64,000 nucleotides of DNA from Rhizobium leucaenae USDA 9039 (GTDB lineage: Bacteria; Pseudomonadota; Alphaproteobacteria; Rhizobiales; Rhizobiaceae). Each line of letters opens with the position of its first letter. The stretch's first letter is position 1. Below the pieces are notes generated by a model. It was not told where the DNA came from. It saw only the letters and a list, made by a program, of their open reading frames with translations, and ran no database searches. Position numbers and translations under genes: made by a program. Of this stretch, positions 1-8,672 are shown piece after piece. Location: assembly GCF_000426285.1 (NCBI RefSeq), contig NZ_AUFB01000001.1, positions 62,001-126,000 of the forward strand. Direction: 5' to 3'.

Positions 1-1
1 T

Positions 2-505
2 TATCTCAACCAGGATCGCGGCATCCCGTGGATGTTCGCGCTCTTCGTCGCACTGGCCATCGTGATGAACTATGCGCTGACGCGGACCCAATGGGGCCGC
101 TCGATGGCAGCGGTCGGCGGCAACCGTGAAGCGGCGCGCCGTGCGGGCATCAACGTTCGGCGCATCTACACGAGCGCCTTTGTTCTCTGTGCAATGTTTG
201 CAGCACTCGGCGGCGTGCTCGCGGCGGCGCGTCTCGCATCGGCGAGCCAACAGGCTGGCACGGGCGATGTCAATCTGAATGCGATCGCCGCCGCCGTCAT
301 CGGTGGAACGAGCCTCTTCGGTGGCCGCGGCAGCGCGTATTCGGCGCTGCTCGGCATCATCGTCATCCAGTCGATCGCGAGCGGGCTGACGATGCTCGAT
401 CTGTCCTCGGCCCTTCGCTACATGATCACCGGCGCAGTCCTCGCCATTGCCGTCATCGTCGACTCCCTGGCACGCCGGTCGCGAGTTTCGCATGGCCGGG
501 CCTGA
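2..505 (+). CDS. Sugar/polyol ABC transporter permease (RbsC family), 5' end missing
   Basis: C-terminal ~167 codons of an inner-membrane permease; the reading frame is open from the first bases of the window, so the start lies upstream. The stretch GNREAARRAGINVRR is the cytoplasmic loop that contacts the ATPase in the RbsC/BPD_transp_2 family, and IGGTSLFGGRGS with the following hydrophobic helices is the usual C-terminal signature. It is followed 24 bp later by a dehydrogenase and a sugar kinase on the same strand, so it is probably the last transport gene of a polyol uptake and catabolism operon. The substrate cannot be told from this fragment; the neighbours suggest a pentitol. Confidence 0.9.
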   Translation, partial: YLNQDRGIPWMFALFVALAIVMNYALTRTQWGRSMAAVGGNREAARRAGINVRRIYTSAFVLCAMFAALGGVLAAARLASASQQAGTGDVNLNAIAAAVIGGTSLFGGRGSAYSALLGIIVIQSIASGLTMLDLSSALRYMITGAVLAIAVIVDSLARRSRVSHGRA

Positions 506-529
506 TACAACGACCAAGTAAGGAATGAT

Positions 530-1258
530 ATGAGACAGGAACTTTTTGGAAAGGTTGCAGCGATTACCGGGGCCGCCTCGGGGATCGGTCTTGAATGCGC
601 CAAATCACTATTGCAGGAGGGCGTCAGCGTCGCCCTCGTCGACAGAGCCGAGGAATCTCTAAGGAACCTGTGTTCCGAACTTGGTCCGAAGGCTTTTCCG
701 CTGGTTATCGATTTGACCGATCCCGCCAGCGTCGCGACGATGATGCCGCAGATACTGGAAAGATTCGGAAAGCTCGACATCTTTCACGCCAATGCCGGCT
801 CTTACATCGGCGGTGAGGTCGTCGACGGGGATCCAGACGCCTGGGACCGGATGCTGAACCTGAACATCAATGCGGCGTTTAGATCGGTCCGGGCGGTGTT
901 GCCCCACATGGTGGAGAGGAAGACCGGCGATATCATCGTCACCAGTTCCATCGCCGGCCTGGTTCCAGTCGTTTGGGAGCCGATCTACACGGCTTCCAAG
1001 CATGCGGTGCAGGCTTTCGTCCACACGGTGCGACGGCAGGTCTCAAAACATGGCATTCGCGTTGGCGCGGTTGCGCCAGGCCCGGTGGTGACGGCGCTAA
1101 TCAGCGACTGGCCGAAAGCAAAGCTTGACGAAACGATCGCGGCGGGCGGATTGATGGAGGCGACGGAGGTGGCGGAAGCGGTGTTGTTCATGCTGTCCAG
1201 ACCGCGCAATGTCACGATCCGTGATCTCGTCATCCTGCCGAACAGCACGGACCTCTGA
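530..1258 (+). CDS. SDR-family polyol dehydrogenase (ribitol dehydrogenase-like)
   Basis: A 242-residue classical short-chain dehydrogenase/reductase. The cofactor motif TGAASGIG is at residues 13-20, NAG at 88-90, and the catalytic serine (139/140), Tyr153 and Lys157 (YTASK) are all present. Asp38 at the end of the second strand suggests NAD preference. A Shine-Dalgarno AAGGA lies just before the ATG. It ends 2 bp before an FGGY kinase and follows a sugar-type permease, which suggests oxidation of an imported polyol to a ketose that is then phosphorylated. Ribitol to D-ribulose is the best guess because the kinase looks like a ribulokinase, but other pentitols or hexitols fit as well. Confidence 0.85.
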   Translation: MRQELFGKVAAITGAASGIGLECAKSLLQEGVSVALVDRAEESLRNLCSELGPKAFPLVIDLTDPASVATMMPQILERFGKLDIFHANAGSYIGGEVVDGDPDAWDRMLNLNINAAFRSVRAVLPHMVERKTGDIIVTSSIAGLVPVVWEPIYTASKHAVQAFVHTVRRQVSKHGIRVGAVAPGPVVTALISDWPKAKLDETIAAGGLMEATEVAEAVLFMLSRPRNVTIRDLVILPNSTDL

Positions 1259-1260
1259 AG

Positions 1261-2895
1261 ATGACGCAATATTTCATCGGTGTCGACGTCGGTACAGGCA
1301 GCGCCCGGGCGGGTGTCTTCACTGAGAATGGCAATCTGCTGGCTTCGGCAAAACGCCCCATCAGGATCTGGCACGAGGCCGGCAGCATCGTCGAGCAATC
1401 CAGCGAACAGATTTGGAAAGCGGTTTGCGGCAGCGTCAAGGAAGCCATCGCGTCGGCCGGAATCACGGCCACGTCCATCGCTGGAGTGGGTTTCGACGCG
1501 ACCTGTTCTCTCGTCGTCGTCAAAGCTGACGGTGCGCCGGTGGCCGTCGGTCCGTGCGGAGATCCGGATCGCAATATCATCGTCTGGATGGATCATCGCG
1601 CTGCCGGCGAGGCGGCTGAAATCAACAGCGGCAATCACGGAGTTCTGCGTTACGTCGGAGGCAGTATTTCGCCCGAGATGGAAACGCCGAAGCTTCTGTG
1701 GCTGAAGCGCAACCTGCCGCGATCCTTTGGCGCTGCCGATCACTTCTTCGACCTTGCGGATTATCTGACCTGGCGTGCGACCGGCTCACTGAGCCGGTCG
1801 GTCTGCACGGTCACCTGCAAGTGGACATATCTTGCCCATGAGAAACGCTGGGATGCGGCGTATTTCAAGGCTGTCGGCCTGGAAGAGCTGGCGGCGGAAG
1901 GCTTTTCGAGAATCGGCACGGACATCGTCGAGCCGGGTACGGCACTGGCGAACGGCCTGACCGAGGCGGCCGCCCTCGATCTGGGATTGCCGATCGGAAC
2001 CTCGGTCGGAGCGGCGCTGATCGATGCCCACGCAGGTGGCGTCGGCACGCTCGGAGGGGATGGTGCGGATAGTGGATCGAAAGTGCAAAGCAGGCTTGCC
2101 TATGTCTTCGGCACATCGGCCTGCTCGATGGCCTCGAGCGACAATCCCATTTTTGTCGGGGGTGTGTGGGGACCATATTACTCGGCAATGATACCGGGGC
2201 TGTGGCTGACGGAAGGCGGTCAGTCGGCCGCTGGAGCCGCGATCGATCATCTGGTTACGATGCATCCCGCATCTGCCGAAGCCCGCGCGAAAGCAGAGAT
2301 GGAGGGTGTCTCTCTCGTCGCATGGCTTGACCGTAAGGCCACTGAATTGTCTCCCGACTTGACGCGCGCGGTCGAGCTTGCAAGGTCGATCCATGTTGTT
2401 CCGGAATTTCTCGGAAACAGGTCACCGCATGCCGATCCTGATGCCCGCGCAGTCATCGCCGGCATCGGACTTGAGATCGAGATCGCCGATCTGATTTCGC
2501 TCTATATCGCGGGTCTCTGCGGTATCGGCTATGGCCTCAGGCAGTTATTGGAAACGTTGTCACGAGACGGCATCGAGATCGGCACGATCGTTGCGAGCGG
2601 CGGGGCTGCACAAAGCAATCTCGTGCGGCAGCTATTGGCCGATGCAACGAATGCCCCGGTCGCGATCGCCAATACCGATGAGCCGGTATTGTTGGGCGCG
2701 GCGATGCTCGGGGCCGTTGCGGCAGGACGATATCATTCACTACTGGAAGCGATGAAGGCAATGTCGAGCCTCTCGGCAACCTTCTCTCCCGCCGGTGGCA
2801 CTATCGGATCGCTGCATGAGCGGCGTTACCGCGCTTTCGAGCTGCTGCAGTCCGCTGACCGGGAAATCCGTCGGTTCGCGGCCGTGGGTGGGTGA
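1261..2895 (+). CDS. FGGY-family carbohydrate kinase (D-ribulokinase-like)
   Basis: A 544-residue sugar kinase of the FGGY family, within the usual 500-550 range. The N-terminal ATPase fold opens with IGVDVGTGSARAGVF (residues 5-19). The substrate region has WMDHRA near residue 108, typical of ribulo/ribitol kinases, and the C-terminal domain has the ASGGAAQSN motif (FGGY signature 2) near residue 446 and EPVLLGAAMLGA near 478. It would phosphorylate the ketose produced by the preceding dehydrogenase. It begins 2 bp after that gene, so the two are translationally coupled. It converges on the following minus-strand operon with a gap of 17 bp. The exact sugar is inferred. Confidence 0.87.
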   Translation: MTQYFIGVDVGTGSARAGVFTENGNLLASAKRPIRIWHEAGSIVEQSSEQIWKAVCGSVKEAIASAGITATSIAGVGFDATCSLVVVKADGAPVAVGPCGDPDRNIIVWMDHRAAGEAAEINSGNHGVLRYVGGSISPEMETPKLLWLKRNLPRSFGAADHFFDLADYLTWRATGSLSRSVCTVTCKWTYLAHEKRWDAAYFKAVGLEELAAEGFSRIGTDIVEPGTALANGLTEAAALDLGLPIGTSVGAALIDAHAGGVGTLGGDGADSGSKVQSRLAYVFGTSACSMASSDNPIFVGGVWGPYYSAMIPGLWLTEGGQSAAGAAIDHLVTMHPASAEARAKAEMEGVSLVAWLDRKATELSPDLTRAVELARSIHVVPEFLGNRSPHADPDARAVIAGIGLEIEIADLISLYIAGLCGIGYGLRQLLETLSRDGIEIGTIVASGGAAQSNLVRQLLADATNAPVAIANTDEPVLLGAAMLGAVAAGRYHSLLEAMKAMSSLSATFSPAGGTIGSLHERRYRAFELLQSADREIRRFAAVGG

Positions 2896-2912
2896 GGGAG
2901 CACTGGGCCCGA

Positions 2913-3845
2913 TTAAGCAAAAAGTTCGCTGAGTTCCGTTCGCGCGATGTCCCGGAGCCGGACCGCCTCGCTCATGTCGATCGAGCGGTAAGGCCAGCGC
3001 AGGCGGGTGCCGACAGGTCCCCAGTTGCCGATGGCGCAGAGGAGTTTGTCGAGCGCGGCGTTCGAGTAACCAAACCGCTGGCGATACGGAACGATGTGCG
3101 TTTCCATGAATTCGCAAATCCGGCGCTCCAAAGCGAGTGCGGCATCAATATCTTCCCGCATCGATGCGGTCCACATCTGCGCGCCTCGGGGGCTCAGACA
3201 GCAGACGTTGGAAAAGGATCCCGCCGCAACGTCCTCCTTAATGCCGGTTGCAAAATGATGACCTGGAACAAAGATTGAGAGCGCCGAAAGATGCTGGCGT
3301 GCTTCCGCATACCATTGCTTGTTGCCGTCAGCCACCTTCGCACCGATCACGCCTGGCGCCGCCGCGCAAATTCTGCCCAGTTCTTCCGGCGTCAGGACAC
3401 GTTTGGCGTGCGGCGGATTGTAGAGGATCAGCGGGATGCCGTTTGCGGCATCGACGGTCCGTTTCAGAAAATCGATCGCTTCCTCGTCCGTCACAGGCCA
3501 CCAGTCGGGCAGGATGACCTGGATTGCCAACGGTTTTAAGAGCGCCGAACGGCGAACCCGCTCCAGCATGATGCGGGCATCCGGTTGGCATGCGCCGATG
3601 ACGAAGTTTATGCCGGCCGCTGCGCACTGTTCGGCCAACATCGATTGAATGCGGTCGAACTCGTCTTCCGTTTGGCTATGAAATTCCCCCGCCGTGCCGT
3701 TCGAATAGATGCCGTGGACACCGGCCGCGATCAGGATGTCGATCTCCTCGCCAAGCTTTGCGAATTCGATATCGTCGTCCGCCCCGATCGGCAGGAGAAG
3801 AGTTGCCCAATTGCCGGCGATGGCATGCCGCTTATTTGCTGTCAC
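2913..3845 (-). CDS. Dihydrodipicolinate synthase/N-acetylneuraminate lyase family protein (copy 2)
   Basis: A 310-residue class I aldolase-type TIM barrel of the DapA family. The Schiff-base lysine is Lys170 (GVIGAKVADG) and the catalytic tyrosine is Tyr142 (LILYNPP). The substrate loop reads SNGTAGEF instead of the GTTGE of true DapA, so lysine biosynthesis is unlikely; members of this type act as keto-acid aldolases or dehydratases. The start is a GTG codon. It is the last gene of a peptide-type ABC operon, 10 bp after the second ATPase gene. A second, different DapA-like gene sits three genes earlier, so the operon probably imports and cleaves an amino-acid or sugar-acid conjugate. The substrate is unknown. 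Confidence 0.82.
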   Translation of the reverse strand: MTANKRHAIAGNWATLLLPIGADDDIEFAKLGEEIDILIAAGVHGIYSNGTAGEFHSQTEDEFDRIQSMLAEQCAAAGINFVIGACQPDARIMLERVRRSALLKPLAIQVILPDWWPVTDEEAIDFLKRTVDAANGIPLILYNPPHAKRVLTPEELGRICAAAPGVIGAKVADGNKQWYAEARQHLSALSIFVPGHHFATGIKEDVAAGSFSNVCCLSPRGAQMWTASMREDIDAALALERRICEFMETHIVPYRQRFGYSNAALDKLLCAIGNWGPVGTRLRWPYRSIDMSEAVRLRDIARTELSELFA

Positions 3846-3855
3846 TTTACGTCTC

Positions 3856-4809
3856 TCAGTTCAGATCATCGCGAATGCAGGCTTTGAAGCGGCCCGGTTC
3901 GATCTCTCTCAGCTCCGGAACCGCCTTCCCGCAGGCGTCCAATGCATGCGGACAGCGCGTTCGGAAGACGCAGCCGCTCGGCGGATTGGCCGGGCTCGGT
4001 ATGTCGCCTCTGAGAATCTGGCGGTCGCTCCGAACATTGGGATCGATCGACGGAATCGCCGACAGCAGCGCACGCGTATAGGGGTGCTGCGGCGTCGCGT
4101 AGAGATCGGCACTCGGCGCGATTTCCATGATGCGGCCGAGATAGAGCACGATCACCCGATCGCAGATATATTCGACGACGGCCAGATCGTGCGAAATGAA
4201 GAGCATGGTCAGGCCGAGGCGCATCTGCAAGTCGCGCAGCAGATTGATGATCTGCGCCTGGATCGAGACGTCGAGTGCGGAGACAGGCTCGTCGGCCACG
4301 ACGAATTCGGGCGACAAGGTCAAGGCGCGGGCGATGCCGATACGCTGGCGTTGGCCGCCCGAAAATTCGTGTGCATAGCGGTTGATCGCGTCGGCGGGCA
4401 GATCGACCTGGGCGAGGGCGGAACGCGCCCGCTCCAGCCTCTCCTTGCCGGTTCCGATACGCTGGATCTTCAGCCCTTCCGTCAGGATCTCGCCGATCGT
4501 CATGCGCGGCGAGAGGCTGGCGAAGGGATCCTGAAAAATATACTGCATCCGCGGTCGGGTTCGTCTGAGAGCAGAGGCGGAAAGCGTTGTTAGTTCCACG
4601 CCATCGAAGCGGACGCTGCCTGCCGAGGGCTCCACGAGGCGCAAGACCGAGCGTCCGATTGTGGTTTTTCCGCTGCCGGATTCCCCGACAAGTCCGACGA
4701 CCTCGCCCTTGCCTATATCGAAAGAGATGCCCTGAAGAATGTTCAGCTTGGCACCTCGAGACGTATAGTGTTTCTCAAGATCGCGAACGGACAGCAATGG
4801 CGCGCTCAT
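3856..4809 (-). CDS. Peptide/opine ABC transporter ATP-binding protein (DppF/OppF family)
   Basis: A 317-residue ATPase: Walker A GESGSGKT near residue 42, signature EFSGGQRQR near 145, Walker B FVVADEP near 166 and the switch histidine in FISHDLAVV. The C-terminal cysteine-containing extension (VFRTRCPHALDAC) is the oligopeptide/dipeptide transporter tail. It pairs with the preceding DppD-type ATPase; its ATG follows directly after that gene's stop codon. It acts on the cytoplasmic face of the importer formed by the permeases at 6771-8611. Confidence 0.93.
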   Translation of the reverse strand: MSAPLLSVRDLEKHYTSRGAKLNILQGISFDIGKGEVVGLVGESGSGKTTIGRSVLRLVEPSAGSVRFDGVELTTLSASALRRTRPRMQYIFQDPFASLSPRMTIGEILTEGLKIQRIGTGKERLERARSALAQVDLPADAINRYAHEFSGGQRQRIGIARALTLSPEFVVADEPVSALDVSIQAQIINLLRDLQMRLGLTMLFISHDLAVVEYICDRVIVLYLGRIMEIAPSADLYATPQHPYTRALLSAIPSIDPNVRSDRQILRGDIPSPANPPSGCVFRTRCPHALDACGKAVPELREIEPGRFKACIRDDLN

Positions 4810-5826
4810 CTATATCTCCCGCCATCTTATGCAGCGGCTGCGGTGCTGCGGATTGACCTCTTCGAGCGCCGGAACGGCTGCGCGGCAGGCATCGATCGCG
4901 AATTTGCAGCGCGGGGAAAATGCGCAACCTGCCGGCATGTTCATCAGGCTCGGGACCACGCCTGGGATGGCGGCGAGCTTTTCGCCGGCCTGTTTCATGC
5001 GCGCGGCATCGCCGAGACGCGGCATGGAGGCGAGGAGGCCCATCGTATAGGGGTGGTGCGGATTGCTGAAGACCTCGCAGACCGGTCCCTCTTCGACGAT
5101 GCGCCCCGCATACATAACCGCAACGCGATGGGCGATCTCGGCAACGACGCCGAGATTATGCGTGATAAACAGCATGGCCATGCCGCGCTCGCGCTGCAGC
5201 CTGAGGAACAGATCGAGAATTTGCGCCTGGATTGTCACATCGAGGGCCGTTGTCGGTTCATCGGCAATCAGCAATGTCGGATCGCAGGCGAGAGCCATGG
5301 CGATCGTTGCCCTCTGGCGCATGCCGCCCGACAGCTCATGCGGATATTGGCCGGCGCGCTGCTTCGCATCCGGAATGCCGACGCTTTCGAGGAGCCGGAC
5401 CGCCGCATTCGCCGCCGCTTTCCGATCCGCTCCGCGATGGATGCGGATCGGTTCCGATATCTGGTCGCCGATCGTGAAGACGGGATTGAGGCTCGACATC
5501 GGCTCCTGAAACACCATGCCGATATCATCGCCCCTGATCCGGCGCATCTCTTCGTCATCGAGAGAGACCAGATTGCGGACGGCTCCGTTCTTGCTCTTCA
5601 GGCGGATGCTGCCCGCGGCGATCTTCCCGATGTTGTGGGTGAGCAAACGCATGACGGAAAGGCTGGTCACCGACTTGCCGGAGCCGGATTCGCCGACGAG
5701 CGCCAGGGTCTCGCCGCCGGCAACGGTCAGATCGATATCATTGACGGCCGTGATCTCGCTGCCGCGAACGCGGAAGATCGTTCGCAGGCCCCTGATGTCG
5801 AGAATGGGATCGGCGGTCAGCTCCAT
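4810..5826 (-). CDS. Peptide/opine ABC transporter ATP-binding protein (DppD/OppD family)
   Basis: A 338-residue ATPase with Walker A GESGSGKS near residue 41, signature ELSGGMRQR, Walker [13 protein letters not shown] and switch FITHNLGVV, followed by the oligo_HPY tail with [14 protein letters not shown]. It is the first of two ATPases of the importer and lies 8 bp behind the first DapA-family gene. Separate D and F subunits are typical of dipeptide, oligopeptide, nickel and opine importers. Confidence 0.93.
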   Translation of the reverse strand: MELTADPILDIRGLRTIFRVRGSEITAVNDIDLTVAGGETLALVGESGSGKSVTSLSVMRLLTHNIGKIAAGSIRLKSKNGAVRNLVSLDDEEMRRIRGDDIGMVFQEPMSSLNPVFTIGDQISEPIRIHRGADRKAAANAAVRLLESVGIPDAKQRAGQYPHELSGGMRQRATIAMALACDPTLLIADEPTTALDVTIQAQILDLFLRLQRERGMAMLFITHNLGVVAEIAHRVAVMYAGRIVEEGPVCEVFSNPHHPYTMGLLASMPRLGDAARMKQAGEKLAAIPGVVPSLMNMPAGCAFSPRCKFAIDACRAAVPALEEVNPQHRSRCIRWREI

Positions 5827-5834
5827 TACGCGCC

Positions 5835-6752
5835 TCAGTTCAGCAGGCCGGTTGCGCGCAGGATGTCATCGATCCGCACCGTTTCGGCCTCGTTCAGCGC
5901 CGCGCGCGGCCGCGGCATGACGGCGGTATCGATGATCCCGAGGCTGCGCATGGCGGCCTTGAACGCGCCGATGCCCGATGCGCCGCCGCTGACGCGGCCC
6001 TGGGCGACCCAAACAATTTCGAAGAGCCGGCAAAGGCGCTCCTGCTCCTTTTTCGCCGCCGCCCAATCGCCGCGCTGGGCCGCATCCCAGAGGCGCACGT
6101 AGCCGTGCGGATCGACGTTGGCGATGCCCGGAACAACGCCGTGCGCGCCCATCAGCAAGGCATTGTCGACGACGATCTCAGAGCCGGTCATCAGAAAGAC
6201 GTCCTTACGTTCTGCTAGATCGAGCAGCGCATAGCGGAAATTGCCGTCATCGCCGCTCGAATCCTTCAGGCCGATGATGGTGCCTTCCTTGGCGAGCGTC
6301 ACGACGGTCTGCCGGTGAAGCTTCACATGAACGCAGACGGGAATGTCGTAGGCGACTACCGGAACGTCCACCGCATCTTTGATATAGCGGAAATGATCGA
6401 TGATCTCGGATTGGCTGGTAACCGTGTAAAAGGGTGCCGTTACAACCACCGCGTCGGCGCCCGCGGCTCTCGCGACTTTCGAATGCGCGATAACGCGATC
6501 GGTCGTCGGATCGATAGCGCCGACGATCAGCGGTACGCGGCCGTTTACCACCTTGGCCGAATGTTCGATGATCTCGCGCCGCGTCTTGTCGTCATGAAAG
6601 ACCACCTCGCTCGTCGAGCCGAGCACGAACACGCCATGGCAGCCGGCATCGATCAGATGTTCGAGAACACGGGTGTACGACGGATAGTCGACAGTGAGAT
6701 CCGGATTGAGCGGGGTTATGACGGGGGGAACGACACCCTTGAATTTGGTCAT
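5835..6752 (-). CDS. Dihydrodipicolinate synthase/N-acetylneuraminate lyase family protein (copy 1)
   Basis: A 305-residue DapA-family TIM barrel with Schiff-base Lys163 ([10 protein letters not shown]), Tyr135 (VVAYDIP) and a LGSTSE substrate loop. Compared with the other DapA-like gene of the operon (2913-3845) the active-site loops clearly differ, so this is not a recent duplication. The gene is placed between permease and ATPase genes, an unusual position for an enzyme. A role as aldolase or dehydratase on the imported compound is inferred; possible substrates include keto-sugar acids and hydroxyproline-derived compounds. Confidence 0.85.
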   Translation of the reverse strand: MTKFKGVVPPVITPLNPDLTVDYPSYTRVLEHLIDAGCHGVFVLGSTSEVVFHDDKTRREIIEHSAKVVNGRVPLIVGAIDPTTDRVIAHSKVARAAGADAVVVTAPFYTVTSQSEIIDHFRYIKDAVDVPVVAYDIPVCVHVKLHRQTVVTLAKEGTIIGLKDSSGDDGNFRYALLDLAERKDVFLMTGSEIVVDNALLMGAHGVVPGIANVDPHGYVRLWDAAQRGDWAAAKKEQERLCRLFEIVWVAQGRVSGGASGIGAFKAAMRSLGIIDTAVMPRPRAALNEAETVRIDDILRATGLLN

Positions 6753-6770
6753 TTTGCTTTCTTTCGATTG

Positions 6771-7655
6771 TCAGTTCAGTTCGGCACGAGGGTCGAAGGC
6801 ATCTCTGAGGCCATCGCCGATGAAGTTGATTGCAAGCACGGCAAGGATCAGCGCTCCGCCGGGGAAGAGCCATTGCCAGGGATATTGTTCGAGAACGGCG
6901 GTCGAGCGGGCGGCATTGAGCATGTTGCCCCAGCTTGCCGCAGGCGGGGCAATACCGAGACCGAGGAAGGACAGGCCGGCCTCCAGCAGGATGGCATTGG
7001 CGATCTGCAGCGTCGCGTAGACCACGAGAATGTCGATCGCGTTCGGCAGGCCGTGGCGAAACAGCAGATGCCCGATGCCGGCGCCCATGCCGCGCGAGGC
7101 CATGACGAAGTCACGCTCGCGCAGTTCGAGAAGCCGAGAACGAACCATACGGGCAAGAAGCGGCCAGGAGAGCAGGGAGATGACAAGCACCGTCGGCCAG
7201 ATGCCAGTGCCGGCGATCGATGCGAGCACCAGCAGGAAGATGACGGGCGGCAGAGTCATCACCAGATCGACGAAGCGCATCGAGACGGCATCGGCCCATC
7301 GCCCTGCCAGCGCGGAGATGGCGCCGAAAAGGAAGCCGATGATCGCCGAGAGGACAGTTGATGCGGCAGCGACGAGCAGCGAAATCCGCCCGCCTTCCAG
7401 AACACGGGCGAAGACGTCGCGGCCGACGCCGTCGGTTCCGAACCAGTGCGTAGCCGTCGGGCCGCTGTTCATGGCGAGCAGATCGATATCGTTCGGCTGG
7501 AACGTCCACCACAGCGGATAGGACAAGATCAGCAACAGCATCGGTACGGCGACGCAAATGCCGGCGACGGCGGCGCGGTTGAGCAGAAAGCGTTCGAATG
7601 CGCGGGCAAGCGGCCCAGGGCTGCGGCGGGAGGTGGAGCGAGAAAACATCGTCAA
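6771..7655 (-). CDS. Peptide/opine ABC transporter permease (DppC family)
   Basis: A 294-residue inner-membrane permease. An N-terminal helix ([19 protein letters not shown]) is followed by a periplasmic loop with [16 protein letters not shown], the hallmark of DppC/OppC proteins, and a five-helix core. The ATPase-contact loop contains ASRGMGAG. Its start overlaps the stop of the DppB gene by 4 bp, so the two permeases are translationally coupled. Confidence 0.93.
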   Translation of the reverse strand: MTMFSRSTSRRSPGPLARAFERFLLNRAAVAGICVAVPMLLLILSYPLWWTFQPNDIDLLAMNSGPTATHWFGTDGVGRDVFARVLEGGRISLLVAAASTVLSAIIGFLFGAISALAGRWADAVSMRFVDLVMTLPPVIFLLVLASIAGTGIWPTVLVISLLSWPLLARMVRSRLLELRERDFVMASRGMGAGIGHLLFRHGLPNAIDILVVYATLQIANAILLEAGLSFLGLGIAPPAASWGNMLNAARSTAVLEQYPWQWLFPGGALILAVLAINFIGDGLRDAFDPRAELN

Positions 7656-8611
7656 CCTACCTTGATGCGCGGATCGACCACCGCATAGGTGATGTCGGTC
7701 AGGAGATTAACGACGATGACGCAGATGCCGATGATGAGCGTCGCCCCCATGATCACCGGGTAGTCGCGCGTCTCCACGGCATTGACGAGAAGCAGACCCA
7801 TGCCCGGCCAGTTGAAGACGCTCTCGATGAAGATGGCGCCGCCGATCGCAAGCCCGATGGTCGAACCGACGAGGGTGACGATGGGAAGGAGGGCATTGCG
7901 AAGCGCATGCTTGGTGACGACCCAGAACTCCTTCACGCCTTTGGCGCGGGCCGTACGCACATAATCCTGGTTGAGAACCTCGAGCAGAGAAGCGCGCATA
8001 TATCGCGTGATCAATGCCGCCTGGGCGATGGACAACAGCGCGGCGGGCAGGATCAGGTGATGAATGAGATCACCGATCGAAAATTCCTCGCCCGGCGTCA
8101 GCATGCCGCCGGAGGGCATCCAATGCAGGCGAACGGAGAAGATATAGAGTCCGATAAGGGCGCTGAGGAATGCGGGGCTGGAAATTCCGGCGAGCGCGAA
8201 CACCGAGAAGGATAGATCGGCGAGCGAATTGCGGCGAACGGCGCTGAAAACGCCGACGGCGATGCCGGCAATAATGGCAATCACCAGCGCCGAACCCATG
8301 AGGAGCAAGGTCGGTCCGATCCGCGACAGTACGAGACCGAGAACCGGCTGGTCGAGACGCTTAATCGAATAGCCGAGATTGCCCGTGAGCGCGTTCTCCA
8401 GCCATCCGAAATATTGCAGCGGCAAGGGCTGGTCGAGGCCCAAGCTCCTGCGCAGATTGGCAAGGTCGGCCGGCGACATGGGGACGTTCGGATCGATATA
8501 GGCATCGATCGGATCGCCGGGCGTCAGGCGCAAGAGCAGGAAGATCAGCATGCTCAGGGCGATGAGCATGCCTATCCCTATCATCAGGCGTCGAAGGCTG
8601 TATCGAAGCAT
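7652..8611 (-). CDS. Peptide/opine ABC transporter permease (DppB family)
   Basis: A 319-residue inner-membrane permease. The first helix ([18 protein letters not shown]) is followed by TPGDP, the DppB/OppB signature, and the ATPase-contact loop contains [12 protein letters not shown] near residue 215. It pairs with the DppC-type permease directly downstream. A stable stem-loop lies between this gene and the binding-protein gene upstream. Confidence 0.93.
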   Translation of the reverse strand: MLRYSLRRLMIGIGMLIALSMLIFLLLRLTPGDPIDAYIDPNVPMSPADLANLRRSLGLDQPLPLQYFGWLENALTGNLGYSIKRLDQPVLGLVLSRIGPTLLLMGSALVIAIIAGIAVGVFSAVRRNSLADLSFSVFALAGISSPAFLSALIGLYIFSVRLHWMPSGGMLTPGEEFSIGDLIHHLILPAALLSIAQAALITRYMRASLLEVLNQDYVRTARAKGVKEFWVVTKHALRNALLPIVTLVGSTIGLAIGGAIFIESVFNWPGMGLLLVNAVETRDYPVIMGATLIIGICVIVVNLLTDITYAVVDPRIKVG

Positions 8612-8628
8612 CGCAAATCCGTCCTGTC

Positions 8629-8648
8629 AGGGTGGCCGAAGCCACCCT
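8629..8648 (-). promoter_or_regulatory. Intercistronic stem-loop with UUCG loop behind the binding-protein gene
   Basis: A perfect 8-bp stem (AGGGTGGC/GCCACCCT) closes on TTCG when read on the minus strand, the very stable C(UUCG)G tetraloop. It lies 24 bp after the stop of the substrate-binding protein gene and 17 bp before the dppB-like start. There is no T-run, so it is more likely an RNA-stabilising or attenuating element than a full terminator. Confidence 0.6.
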
Positions 8649-8672
8649 CAAGGCTTCCTGGAAGCGAACGCC

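Noticed and set aside
4768..6102. 444-codon plus-strand frame
   Set aside because: Antisense to the DppD-type ATPase and the first DapA-like gene; the translation is Arg/Asp/Ala-rich without any domain.
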